From assembly GCF_000024005.1 (NCBI RefSeq), contig NC_013132.1:2350001-2414000 (forward strand): a stretch of 64,000 nt of DNA, in the 5' to 3' direction. Under the pieces are notes generated by a model that ran no database searches, was not told the origin of the DNA, and saw nothing but the letters and a program-made list of their open reading frames with translations. A program made the position numbers and the translations under genes. The DNA comes from Chitinophaga pinensis DSM 2588 (GTDB taxonomy: Bacteria > Bacteroidota > Bacteroidia > Chitinophagales > Chitinophagaceae). Positions 52,455 through 60,796 of the stretch are shown one piece after another (the first letter of the stretch is position 1; every line of letters begins with the position of its first letter).

Positions 52455-55400
52455 ATGATTGCAAATACTTTTATACGCAGACCGGTTACCGCAATAGTTA
52501 TTTCTGTTGTACTGGTGCTGGTAGGTTTGCTGGCGATGACCAACCTGCCCATCGGCCAGTACCCGGAAATTTCGCCCCCCACTGTACAGGTGACCGGTAC
52601 TTATATCGGTGCGGATGCACAGACGGTGGAGCAGACAACAGCTACTCCTGTGGAAGTGCAGGTGAACGGTACGCCTGGTATGACTTACATGACCAGTAAC
52701 AGTACCAACAGTGGTGCAATGAGTCTGACCGTGAACTTCGAAGTAGGTACCGACATCAATATCGCCGCACTGGACGTACAGAACCGTGTGGGTATTGCGC
52801 AGCCAACCCTGCCTCAGGAGGTACAACGTTTAGGTCTGACCGTAAGAAAGCGTAACCCCAGTATCCTCATGCTGGTGGCTTTATATTCTCCGAATGGTAC
52901 CCATGATGTAACCTTCCTGGATAACTATACCAACGTTTACATCAAGGATGCGTTGCTGCGTGCGAAAGGTGTGGGTGATATCTTCACCCGTGCGGATGAC
53001 TTCAGTATGCGTGTATGGCTGAAACCTGACAAGCTGGCCCAGATGGGTGTAACAGCAGAAGAGGTGAGAGCTGCGATTACTGAACAGAATGCGCAGATCT
53101 CCGCAGGTACCGTAGGTGCTCCTCCTCAGAAAACCGGACAGACATATGAGTATACCATCTTTGTAAAAGGTCGTCTCGTAACAGCGGAGGAATTTGGTAA
53201 TATCATTATCAAAACCCGTCCGGATAACGGAGCGGTTGTATACCTGAAAGATGTTGCCCGTGTACAACTGGGTAAATTCAGCTATAGCAACAACTCCTAT
53301 GTGGATGGCAAGAGAGCGTCTTACCTGCTGGTTTACCAGGCGCCAGGTAGTAACGCGATCGAAACAGCAGAAGCGGTATATGAAACAATGGAACAGCTGA
53401 GCAAAACTTTCCCGAAAGACGTAGCTTATGTAGTACCATTTGAGTCTGTATCCGTGATCGAGGTGTCTATCCACGAGGTAGTAGAAACCCTGCTGGAAGC
53501 ACTCGTACTCGTGGTGATCGTGGTATTCCTCTTCCTGCAAAGCTGGAGGGCGACCATTATCCCGGTACTTGCTATTCCTGTATCCATCATTGCGACGTTC
53601 ATCTTCTTTATACCACTTGGATTTACCATCAACACCCTGACCCTGTTCGGTTTCGTACTGGCGATCGGTATCGTGGTGGATGACGCCATTGTGGTGGTGG
53701 AGGCGGTCCAGCATAATATGGACCATGAACAGATGACGCCGAAGGAAGCGACTTATGCGGCGATGAAAGAGATCTCCGGACCTGTAATGGCGATCGCCCT
53801 GATCCTCGCAGCGGTATTCGTACCGGTAGGATTTATACCAGGTATCGTGGGACGTCTGTATCAGCAGTTTGCGATCACGATCGCGATCTCCGTACTGATC
53901 TCTGCGTTTGTGGCATTGTCTCTGACGCCGGCACTGTGTACGCTGATCCTGCGACCTATGCACCTGGATAAGGATTCAAAAGGTCTGAATAAATTCTTCT
54001 TCAAGTTCAACGTATGGTTTGGTCATGTAACCAGCCGTTATTCATTGGGTGTGAAGAAGAGTATCCGTTGGTCGCGTTATGTGATCATACTGCTGCTTTG
54101 TATTATGGTAGGTACCTTATTCCTCTTCAGAGGTAAGCCGACAGGCTTTATTCCGACAGAGGATGATGGTCGTATATATATCACTTTTGACCTGCCGGAA
54201 TCATCTTCCACTGAGCGGACGATTGCTGTCATGACAGAAATGATGCATACACTGGATAGCGTAAAAGCGATCGGTCACTATGCAGCATTGGGTGGTCTGA
54301 ACGTAGTAAGTTTCGCGACCAAATCAAACAGTGGTACGATCTTCTGTCAGCTGAAACCATGGGATGAACGTAAGGACAAATCTCAGCAGATCTTTGCGCT
54401 GGTAGGGCAACTCCAGGCAAAACTCTCCAGGTTTAAGGAAGCCAATGTGGTGGTAATTCCGCCTCCGGCGATTCCTGGTCTGGGTTCTACAGCAGGTTTC
54501 TCCTTCATTCTTCAGCAGAAGAGTGGTGGTGGCGACATCAAAGAATTTGAAGGTGTACTTCAGAAATTCACGATGGCGATCAACCAGCGTCCTGAAATCG
54601 CAAGAGCGTTCTCCTTCTTTACCGCACGTACTCCTGGTTACCAACTGGAGATAGACCGTGAAAAGGCGAAGAAGATGGGCGTACAGATATCGTCTATTGC
54701 CACTGCATTGCAGACCTATCTGGGTAGTGCTTATGTGAATGACTTTACGGTATACGGCCGTAACTTCCGTGTGGTAACGCAGGCGGATTCCACTTACCGT
54801 GGCGATATCAAAGATCTGTCACAATATTTTGTGCGCAACTCTGCTGGTACGATGGTGCCATTGAGTGCGCTGACTTCCTATAAGGTGACGGAAAGTGCGC
54901 CGGTTATCTCTCACTATAACCTGTTCCGTTCTGCGGAAATAAACGGTAGCCCTGCTCCTGGTTATAGTAGTGGTGACGCGATCAAGGCATTGCAGGAAGT
55001 AGCTGCACAGGTATTACCGGAAGGTTATGGATATGAGTTCTCCGGTTTGAGCCGTGAGGAGTTATTATCAGGATCGAAGACTGTTTACATCTTCGCCCTG
55101 TCTATCATCTTCGTATTCCTCTTCCTGGCAGCTCTTTATGAAAGCTGGTCGGTACCGTTCTCTGTACTGCTGGCCGTACCTATCGGGGCCTTTGGTGCGA
55201 TCCTGACACTGACTTTCCTTCCTGCCATTACGAATAACGTTTATGCGCAGATTGGTCTGATCACCCTGATTGGTCTCTCGGCAAAGAATGCGATCCTGAT
55301 CGTGGAGTTTGCAAAAGAGCGTGTGGACAGGGGGATGGAACTGGTCACGGCGACTGTGGAAGCGGCCAAGCTGCGTCTGCGTCCGATCATCATGACTTCC

Positions 55401-55625
55401 CTTGCGTTCCTGTTAGGTATCATGCCGCTGGTAATATCCAGTGGTGCGGGTGCTGAATCCCGTAAAACAATGGGATGGACCGTATTGGGTGGTATGTTCA
55501 CAGCGACCTTCCTGGCGATCTTTATCGTACCGGTGCTGTATGTGGTAATTACCCGTCTGGCATATGGAAAGGATAAACTCAAACAAATGCAGGAAAATCA
55601 CAAAGCGATGCAACACGAATTATAA
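52455..55625 (+). CDS. RND efflux pump permease (HAE1/AcrB-like)
   Basis: 1056 residues, twelve membrane segments and two large periplasmic loops, the HAE1 subgroup for drugs and other hydrophobic compounds. The family opening MIANTFIRRPVTAIVISVVLVLVGLLAMTNLPIGQYPEISPP and the proton-relay GIVVDDAIVVVEAVQHNM in segment 4 are visible. The segment 10 LIGLSAKNAILIVEFAKERV follows. Co-transcribed with adaptor and channel. Substrate unknown; no local regulator gene is present, but a long structured leader precedes the operon. Confidence 0.95.
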   Translation: MIANTFIRRPVTAIVISVVLVLVGLLAMTNLPIGQYPEISPPTVQVTGTYIGADAQTVEQTTATPVEVQVNGTPGMTYMTSNSTNSGAMSLTVNFEVGTDINIAALDVQNRVGIAQPTLPQEVQRLGLTVRKRNPSILMLVALYSPNGTHDVTFLDNYTNVYIKDALLRAKGVGDIFTRADDFSMRVWLKPDKLAQMGVTAEEVRAAITEQNAQISAGTVGAPPQKTGQTYEYTIFVKGRLVTAEEFGNIIIKTRPDNGAVVYLKDVARVQLGKFSYSNNSYVDGKRASYLLVYQAPGSNAIETAEAVYETMEQLSKTFPKDVAYVVPFESVSVIEVSIHEVVETLLEALVLVVIVVFLFLQSWRATIIPVLAIPVSIIATFIFFIPLGFTINTLTLFGFVLAIGIVVDDAIVVVEAVQHNMDHEQMTPKEATYAAMKEISGPVMAIALILAAVFVPVGFIPGIVGRLYQQFAITIAISVLISAFVALSLTPALCTLILRPMHLDKDSKGLNKFFFKFNVWFGHVTSRYSLGVKKSIRWSRYVIILLLCIMVGTLFLFRGKPTGFIPTEDDGRIYITFDLPESSSTERTIAVMTEMMHTLDSVKAIGHYAALGGLNVVSFATKSNSGTIFCQLKPWDERKDKSQQIFALVGQLQAKLSRFKEANVVVIPPPAIPGLGSTAGFSFILQQKSGGGDIKEFEGVLQKFTMAINQRPEIARAFSFFTARTPGYQLEIDREKAKKMGVQISSIATALQTYLGSAYVNDFTVYGRNFRVVTQADSTYRGDIKDLSQYFVRNSAGTMVPLSALTSYKVTESAPVISHYNLFRSAEINGSPAPGYSSGDAIKALQEVAAQVLPEGYGYEFSGLSREELLSGSKTVYIFALSIIFVFLFLAALYESWSVPFSVLLAVPIGAFGAILTLTFLPAITNNVYAQIGLITLIGLSAKNAILIVEFAKERVDRGMELVTATVEAAKLRLRPIIMTSLAFLLGIMPLVISSGAGAESRKTMGWTVLGGMFTATFLAIFIVPVLYVVITRLAYGKDKLKQMQENHKAMQHEL

Positions 55626-55644
55626 ACGGAAAACATTGCAACTG

Positions 55645-55680
55645 AAAAGGCGCCCACCGTATGGTGGGCGCCTTTTTTTA
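55645..55680 (+). terminator. terminator of the efflux operon
   Basis: AAAAGGCGCCCACC and GGTGGGCGCCTTTT form a perfect 14-bp stem around GTAT, with a T run. Confidence 0.9.
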
Positions 55681-55703
55681 TTGAAAGAAAATAAAAAGTC
55701 GGG

Positions 55704-56117
55704 TTATTTACCGATGGTCATATAAAAGAAGATAATTGCAGCAGCCATAGATGCAGCAATCATTACCAGGAAGACGATGAGTAACAATTTCCATCCTACG
55801 TGCACCCTCATTTTATTGGAAGGTGGCTGTACGTTTTCGTAATGGACATCTTTCCTGTTATACCATGTACCGGTGGTAACCGGAGCAGCAGCTTCCTGTG
55901 CGACCTGTTGCATGATCGCTGTTTTCAGGTGCGCAGGTGGCAAAGCGGCGTCCTTGAACGCCATGCGTTCAATACGGCGTTCGATTTCGTCCTGTTCGGT
56001 CTGAACTTCCGGAAAGAAGTCCATGTGTATCCGATACTCGGCTTCCTCTTCAGGGCTTGCGAATCCGAGGAGCACTTTTTCCAGATTTCCATCTGATATG
56101 TAACGCTCGTAGTCCAT
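55704..56117 (-). CDS. anti-sigma-like single-pass membrane protein, hypothetical
   Basis: 137 residues. An acidic N-terminal part (LEKVLLGFASPEEEAEYRIHMDFFPEVQTEQDEIERRIERMAF) looks like the ASD-type N-terminus of anti-sigma factors without the zinc HxxxCxxC motif. A transmembrane segment spans about 109-131 (LLLIVFLVMIAASMAAAIIFFYM) near the C-terminus, leaving only a few residues outside. No sigma gene is adjacent, so the role is uncertain. It ends 23 bases from the efflux-operon terminator, convergent with it. Confidence 0.62.
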   Translation of the reverse strand: MDYERYISDGNLEKVLLGFASPEEEAEYRIHMDFFPEVQTEQDEIERRIERMAFKDAALPPAHLKTAIMQQVAQEAAAPVTTGTWYNRKDVHYENVQPPSNKMRVHVGWKLLLIVFLVMIAASMAAAIIFFYMTIGK

Positions 56118-56248
56118 AGTTACATGTGGGTATTTCTCAAGTTAACGCATCCGTGTCCCGGATGGAGATATAATATTGCAGTTCTGCGAAGGTGGTGAAA
56201 AAGTCAGATAAAAAAGTTGTCCAAACTAGTGAAATAAGTAAATACACT

Positions 56249-56293
56249 AAAAAAAATGGAAACCGGTCCTGGGTAAGGGGAAGGACCGGTTTC
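56249..56293 (-). terminator. terminator after the AsmA-like gene
   Basis: GAAACCGGTCC and GGACCGGTTTC pair (11 bp) around a 13-base loop; on the minus strand a T-rich run follows after CCA. It lies 15 bases beyond the gene end. Confidence 0.85.
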
Positions 56294-56307
56294 GCAAATA
56301 TTACAGC

Positions 56308-58986
56308 TTAGTTACTTTTCTTTTTAAAGATATTTCCGATGGTACTTTTTACCGCTTGTTCCGCTTGTTTACCGGCATTCTGCACAGGTTGTGCCTTATT
56401 TCCGGTAGTATCTTTCTGACCTGTGATCTGTTTGGTGATCTGGTCTTTCAGACCGGCAACGGCGTTATTTTTGGCAGCATTCAGTGAATCCTTGAGGGCT
56501 GTTTTCACGGTGTCTACCTTATTTTTTACGAGAGTGGTTGCCTGATCTTTCAGGTTATTGAGTGTACCGGAGGTTGTTTCCTGGAGGTCGGTCTTGTATG
56601 TTGGTTTCATGATGTTACCACCGAGCAACACGTTCAGGTGAATACTATCGCTGATATTAACAGGGATACCTTTAGCGCTCGCCTGTGAAGCCAGACTTGT
56701 CACCAGGGCATCTCCCTGTTTTCCGATCACGCTGCGCGGCAGGGTCATCTGCAGGGTATAGTCCAGTGACTGGTCAAAACCGTGGGAACCACCTACCAGC
56801 ATACTGATGTTGCTGACGTTCACTTTGAACGGATTTACCTTTACGCGTCCGTTTTCAAAAGCGAAATAGGTTTTGATATCTCTCAGGGAGAAGTTTTTCA
56901 GTTGAGATACATTCAGGGTGCTTGCCAGCTGGTCTATCGGACCAAACTTCTGCAGGGCGCCTTCCAGTACCAGCAGGTTACCGTCACCTGTGAGGCTGCT
57001 CAGTAAAGGCATCATATCCTGCCCCAGTTTACCGGTCAGTTCCAGGTGGGAGTTGATTTTACCATTCAGGAATTTGGCCACCGGCATCAGGGCCTGAACG
57101 GTATTGAAAGCGTTGAATGTCTGTTGTACGTCTACATTCTGTACACTGTAAGCCATGTTGATATCCGGGTTGGTCTTACTGTTTTTTGTACTGTAGCTAC
57201 CATTTACTTCCATATTACCCTGTAAGGCATTTGCCTTGATCTGTTGCATGGAAACGGTTTCGTCTTTCAGCAACAGGTTACCGGAGAGGTTAGACATGTC
57301 GAGTTTATCGTAGTGAACTTTATCTACCTGTGCCTGTAAAGCGAGGTTCAGGTTAGCCGGAACAGCAAAAGGAGCACTGGCCGTATCGGCTGGTGTTGCG
57401 GCAGCGGTGGTTTCCGTGGTACCCATCCATTTGTCGAGGTCTACCTGGTCTGCTTTTACAGCCAGTTTACCATCCAGCGGCTGATTCTTCAGCATATAGG
57501 CCAGCATATTATTCACTTCACCGTTTGCCTGGAAGTTGGTGCCCATGTATTGTCCGTCAAATTTAGATACTGTCACATTCTTCGGATTGAACTGCATGGC
57601 CAGGGTATTTACCTTCACACCGTCCGGATAATCTTTGCTACGGTACAACAGATCGCTGATCAGGATGCTACCGGCAGCGTAGAATTTATCATATGCCTGT
57701 TTTTCGATGGCGCTCATGTTCCCTTTTGCAGAAACATCCGCATCTACGATACCACTCAACGCGGTACCAGCTTCCAGTTTTACGAACTGAGATACTTTTG
57801 ACAGGTCGAGTTTACCTTTTGCAGCGCCGTCTACATACATGTCGGAGATCGGTGTTTTCACCAGGAGGCGCATATCCAGCGGGGTGTTATCCATTTCTAC
57901 ATGGGCAGCAGGAATGTCCACAATGGTATGATCAGGTACGCCATCCGGGTTGTTGACGCTCATTTTTACCTGGATATTCTTTACAGGTTTAGGGAGGTCA
58001 GGGTATTGGAAGAAACCATCTTTAACAGCCAGGTTTAATCCGAAAGCAGGCATCTGGGTAGCGCTGTAAGTACCTTTTACGTAACCGTCGAAGGCAGCGG
58101 TACCGGAAGTTTTGATTTTATCAAAATCCTGCATGAAGATAGCGGGCACCAGGGAGAGGATGTCTTTAAATTGTGTGGATGGCGCTTTCATGGTGAGGTC
58201 CATGCCGTAGGTGCTGTCATCAATGAGTTTAAAGAAGCCCTGGAAGGCCAGTTCGAGATTGTTCAGTGTGGCTTTACCTTTCTGGAAGGTATAGGTGCTG
58301 GTTTTATTATCTACCTGAATATCTGCATCCATGGTTGTTTTGGTGCGCAGCAGGTAGGGGATAAGACCATAGCGGAAGGTAACGCCTTCAGCCTGGGTGG
58401 TTGTCTGGAGCGTGAACAGATCCTGTGTGAAGTCACCTTTACCCTGGTGGTTCAGGCCTTCGATCAGCATACCCATGTCACCTTGTTCATCATCATAGCG
58501 GATGGTAGCATCTTCGATGCTGTATTGCTGTAGATTGAGGGCGAATTTGGTAGTGGCAGTATCTGCCGGAGTGGTCTGGGCTGTGTCTGGTTTTGTAATA
58601 TCCCAGTTCACCAGTCCCTGTTTATTGATAATAGCATGTATGCGTGGCGCTACGATATCCACATTGTAGATATCCATTTTATCGCCTTTGATTACGCTCA
58701 TGAGATTGAGTGCCAGATCGATTTTCTTAACGGCAAACAGGGTATCGCCGGCGAAAGGCGCTCTGTTTACTACGCTCAGGTCTTCGAGGGCTACAGCCAG
58801 CCTTGGGAAGTGCCTTATCAGGCTGATATCCACATCTTTAAAGTCGACATCAGCTACAAGTTGTTTATTCAGCTCTGTTTTGACGATAGACATGATCTTG
58901 CCCTTGAAAAAGTATGGAATGGCAATAGCTGCGATAACCAATACCAGCAAGAAAATTCCTACAATTTTGAGGATCTTTTTGAGCAT
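56308..58986 (-). CDS. AsmA family protein
   Basis: 892 residues. The single N-terminal membrane anchor (ILKIVGIFLLVLVIAAIAIPYFF) is followed by a long beta-rich region with the AsmA opening FKDVDISLIRHFPRLAVALEDLSVVNRAPFAGDTLFAVKKIDLALNLMSVI. An AsmA C-terminal domain (LTGKLGQDMMPLLSSLTGDGNLLVLEGALQKFGPIDQLASTLNVS) lies about 650-760. The last 120 residues are Lys/Gln/Asp-rich and helical. AsmA-like proteins are envelope bridges linked to lipid transport between membranes (family knowledge). It is divergent from the TrmH gene. Confidence 0.89.
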   Translation of the reverse strand: MLKKILKIVGIFLLVLVIAAIAIPYFFKGKIMSIVKTELNKQLVADVDFKDVDISLIRHFPRLAVALEDLSVVNRAPFAGDTLFAVKKIDLALNLMSVIKGDKMDIYNVDIVAPRIHAIINKQGLVNWDITKPDTAQTTPADTATTKFALNLQQYSIEDATIRYDDEQGDMGMLIEGLNHQGKGDFTQDLFTLQTTTQAEGVTFRYGLIPYLLRTKTTMDADIQVDNKTSTYTFQKGKATLNNLELAFQGFFKLIDDSTYGMDLTMKAPSTQFKDILSLVPAIFMQDFDKIKTSGTAAFDGYVKGTYSATQMPAFGLNLAVKDGFFQYPDLPKPVKNIQVKMSVNNPDGVPDHTIVDIPAAHVEMDNTPLDMRLLVKTPISDMYVDGAAKGKLDLSKVSQFVKLEAGTALSGIVDADVSAKGNMSAIEKQAYDKFYAAGSILISDLLYRSKDYPDGVKVNTLAMQFNPKNVTVSKFDGQYMGTNFQANGEVNNMLAYMLKNQPLDGKLAVKADQVDLDKWMGTTETTAAATPADTASAPFAVPANLNLALQAQVDKVHYDKLDMSNLSGNLLLKDETVSMQQIKANALQGNMEVNGSYSTKNSKTNPDINMAYSVQNVDVQQTFNAFNTVQALMPVAKFLNGKINSHLELTGKLGQDMMPLLSSLTGDGNLLVLEGALQKFGPIDQLASTLNVSQLKNFSLRDIKTYFAFENGRVKVNPFKVNVSNISMLVGGSHGFDQSLDYTLQMTLPRSVIGKQGDALVTSLASQASAKGIPVNISDSIHLNVLLGGNIMKPTYKTDLQETTSGTLNNLKDQATTLVKNKVDTVKTALKDSLNAAKNNAVAGLKDQITKQITGQKDTTGNKAQPVQNAGKQAEQAVKSTIGNIFKKKSN

Positions 58987-59058
58987 TTTTTAGATAGATG
59001 TTTTTTAATATGTATGAAGGTAGTAAGGAAAAGCGGTATTCAAAAGTCCGATTTAAGT

Positions 59059-59066
59059 TAAATTTG
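59059..59066 (+). promoter_or_regulatory. -7 promoter box before the TrmH gene
   Basis: TAAATTTG, 28 bases before the ATG at 59094. This supports that ATG over the longer in-frame start at 58998. No good -33 was found. Confidence 0.4.
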
Positions 59067-59093
59067 TGGTCTAAAATATATACTTACCTGATT

Positions 59094-59687
59094 ATGACGC
59101 CGGAACGTAGAGAAAGGTTACTATCCGTATTAAATAAAAGACAGGCAGGTTTAACTGTCGTCCTGGAAAATGTATTTGATCCGCATAATATATCTGCGGT
59201 GTTGCGTACATGTGATGCTGTAGGCATCCAGGATGTCTATGTATTGAACACTACGACTGCCCGTCGCAAGAGATGGGGGCACAAGAGTTCTTCCAGTGCA
59301 GCCAAGTGGCTGACAGTCCACCAGTTTAGTGACACAGCTACCTGTATGGCGGTTGTAAGGGAAAAGTACGATAAGATCTATACGACGCACCTGGCGGCGG
59401 ATGCAAAGAGTCTGTATGAGCTCGATTTTACAGGTTCTGTAGCGCTGGTATTCGGTAATGAGCAGGAGGGCGTAAGTGAGGAGATCAGGAAATTATGCGA
59501 CGGTAATTTTATCATTCCTCAGGTGGGCATTATCAAATCGTTGAATATTTCCGTGGCTTGTGCCGTTAGCATATATGAGGCAATGAGGCAAAAATCGATT
59601 GCTGGCCATTATGAACAAAAAAACCTGCCGGATGCTCAATACAATGCATTGTTGGAGGAGTGGGGCTTTCAGGAAGAAGATATGTGA
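59094..59687 (+). CDS. TrmH-family (SpoU) RNA methyltransferase
   Basis: 197 residues from the ATG at 59094 (MTPERRERLLSVLNKRQAGLT); the longer frame from 58998 would carry an unlikely N-terminus. Motif 1 VVLENVFDPHNISAVLRTCDAVG is at about residues 20-42, motif 2 SVALVFGNEQEGVSEEI near 122, and motif 3 IPQVGIIKSLNISVACAVSIYEAM near 145: the knotted SPOUT fold. The pattern is like tRNA (Gm18) methyltransferase TrmH, but the substrate cannot be fixed. Confidence 0.9.
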   Translation: MTPERRERLLSVLNKRQAGLTVVLENVFDPHNISAVLRTCDAVGIQDVYVLNTTTARRKRWGHKSSSSAAKWLTVHQFSDTATCMAVVREKYDKIYTTHLAADAKSLYELDFTGSVALVFGNEQEGVSEEIRKLCDGNFIIPQVGIIKSLNISVACAVSIYEAMRQKSIAGHYEQKNLPDAQYNALLEEWGFQEEDM

Positions 59688-59720
59688 GTTGAGTAATTTT
59701 GAAGGAATTTATTGAATAGC

Positions 59721-59771
59721 AATAGCATAAAAAAGCGGCAGTTTCCAAACTGCCGCTTTTTTTATGCTATT
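59721..59771. terminator. long two-way terminator between TrmH and NmrA genes
   Basis: Inverted arms of 24 and 25 bases, AATAGCATAAAAAAGCGG... and its complement with one extra base, around CC, with A-run and T-run in the stem. It ends in the stop codon of the minus-strand gene. Confidence 0.88.
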
Positions 59772-60675
59772 GTGCTGACGTTGTTTGTAACAACGCGCTG
59801 ATAAATGTTTTCGCACCTGTAAACTGAATATCAGTATAACGGCGATTATTTAAAGGAAACAGTTCTGTGCTGAACATACTCTTCATATACTGTAGTTGTT
59901 GCCAGGCCGGATATAATTCGTTTTCCCCTTCAGGATGTGCGGCTCTTTCACGTTGAATAAGTGCCAGCAGATCTTCCAGACTCCCCTGACGAATCAGTTT
60001 AAATTCCTGTTCTTTCAGTTCACCTCCAATTGCTGCCAGCTCTTTAGGGCTTGCCTGGAAACCAGCAATGCGCAGAAAGCGGGGCGTGGTAGCATCCATA
60101 GCAGCGGCAGCGGTGAAGGAGGCCACATCGTCCATGGTGGTGAAGTCTATACGTTTATTTTCATCTTCCCAGTAACTAACACTGTTGTTATTCAGGTCCA
60201 GCAGAGGATTATTACGTATCAGTATTTCTGCAAAGGCGCCATTGAGTATAGATGTGGCGGCTATGGGGGCTTTCTCCAACTGTTCGTGGAATTTACGCCT
60301 CAGATCGAAGTTCCGGTTTTCACCGGCAGCCTGTTTCGTGAAGTCGCTCGCATAATCAGAAGGTATAAAGCGGGGAACGCCTGCATTTACTGCTGCCTGT
60401 AGCAACACTGACTGCACATCGACAATAACATCTTCCAGGCCCTGCAATGCAGATACCACACAGTCAACATCTTTACAGGCGAGTGTCAGTTCATTGATAT
60501 TGTGCATATCCGTCTGGATAACACCAATATCATATTGCTTCAGTGCGCCGATTTTTTCCAATGCAGTATTAGGACGGATTACAGCACGCACATCTGCGCC
60601 TTCGTCAATTAGTCCGCGGATGATCTTTTCTCCAAGATGTCCACTTGCACCCGCTACCAGGATTTTTGCGTTCAT
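59767..60675 (-). CDS. NmrA-like NAD(P)-binding protein
   Basis: 302 residues. The Rossmann motif VAGASGHLGEKIIRGL is near residues 7-22, DVRAVIRPNTA near 30 and FIPSDYASDF near 103. The sequence is typical of NmrA-like/isoflavone-reductase-like atypical short-chain dehydrogenases, often annotated aromatic alcohol reductase. Whether it is an enzyme or a redox sensor is not visible. Convergent with the TrmH gene; only a terminator lies between them. Confidence 0.82.
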   Translation of the reverse strand: MNAKILVAGASGHLGEKIIRGLIDEGADVRAVIRPNTALEKIGALKQYDIGVIQTDMHNINELTLACKDVDCVVSALQGLEDVIVDVQSVLLQAAVNAGVPRFIPSDYASDFTKQAAGENRNFDLRRKFHEQLEKAPIAATSILNGAFAEILIRNNPLLDLNNNSVSYWEDENKRIDFTTMDDVASFTAAAAMDATTPRFLRIAGFQASPKELAAIGGELKEQEFKLIRQGSLEDLLALIQRERAAHPEGENELYPAWQQLQYMKSMFSTELFPLNNRRYTDIQFTGAKTFISALLQTTSAQ

Positions 60676-60736
60676 ACGGTCGTGTGTTTAATGCGATATA
60701 TACCGCATTATTAATGCCTGTTTTATCAGGTGTTGA

Positions 60737-60772
60737 AATAAAAAAGGGTAGTCTTGCGAGACTACCCTTTTA
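60737..60772 (-). terminator. terminator of the nrd operon
   Basis: AAAAAGGGTAGTCT and AGACTACCCTTTT pair around TGCG, with a T run on the minus strand. It lies 25 bases past the nrdA stop. Confidence 0.88.
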
Positions 60773-60796
60773 CTATAATGATGTCTTATTATTTCA

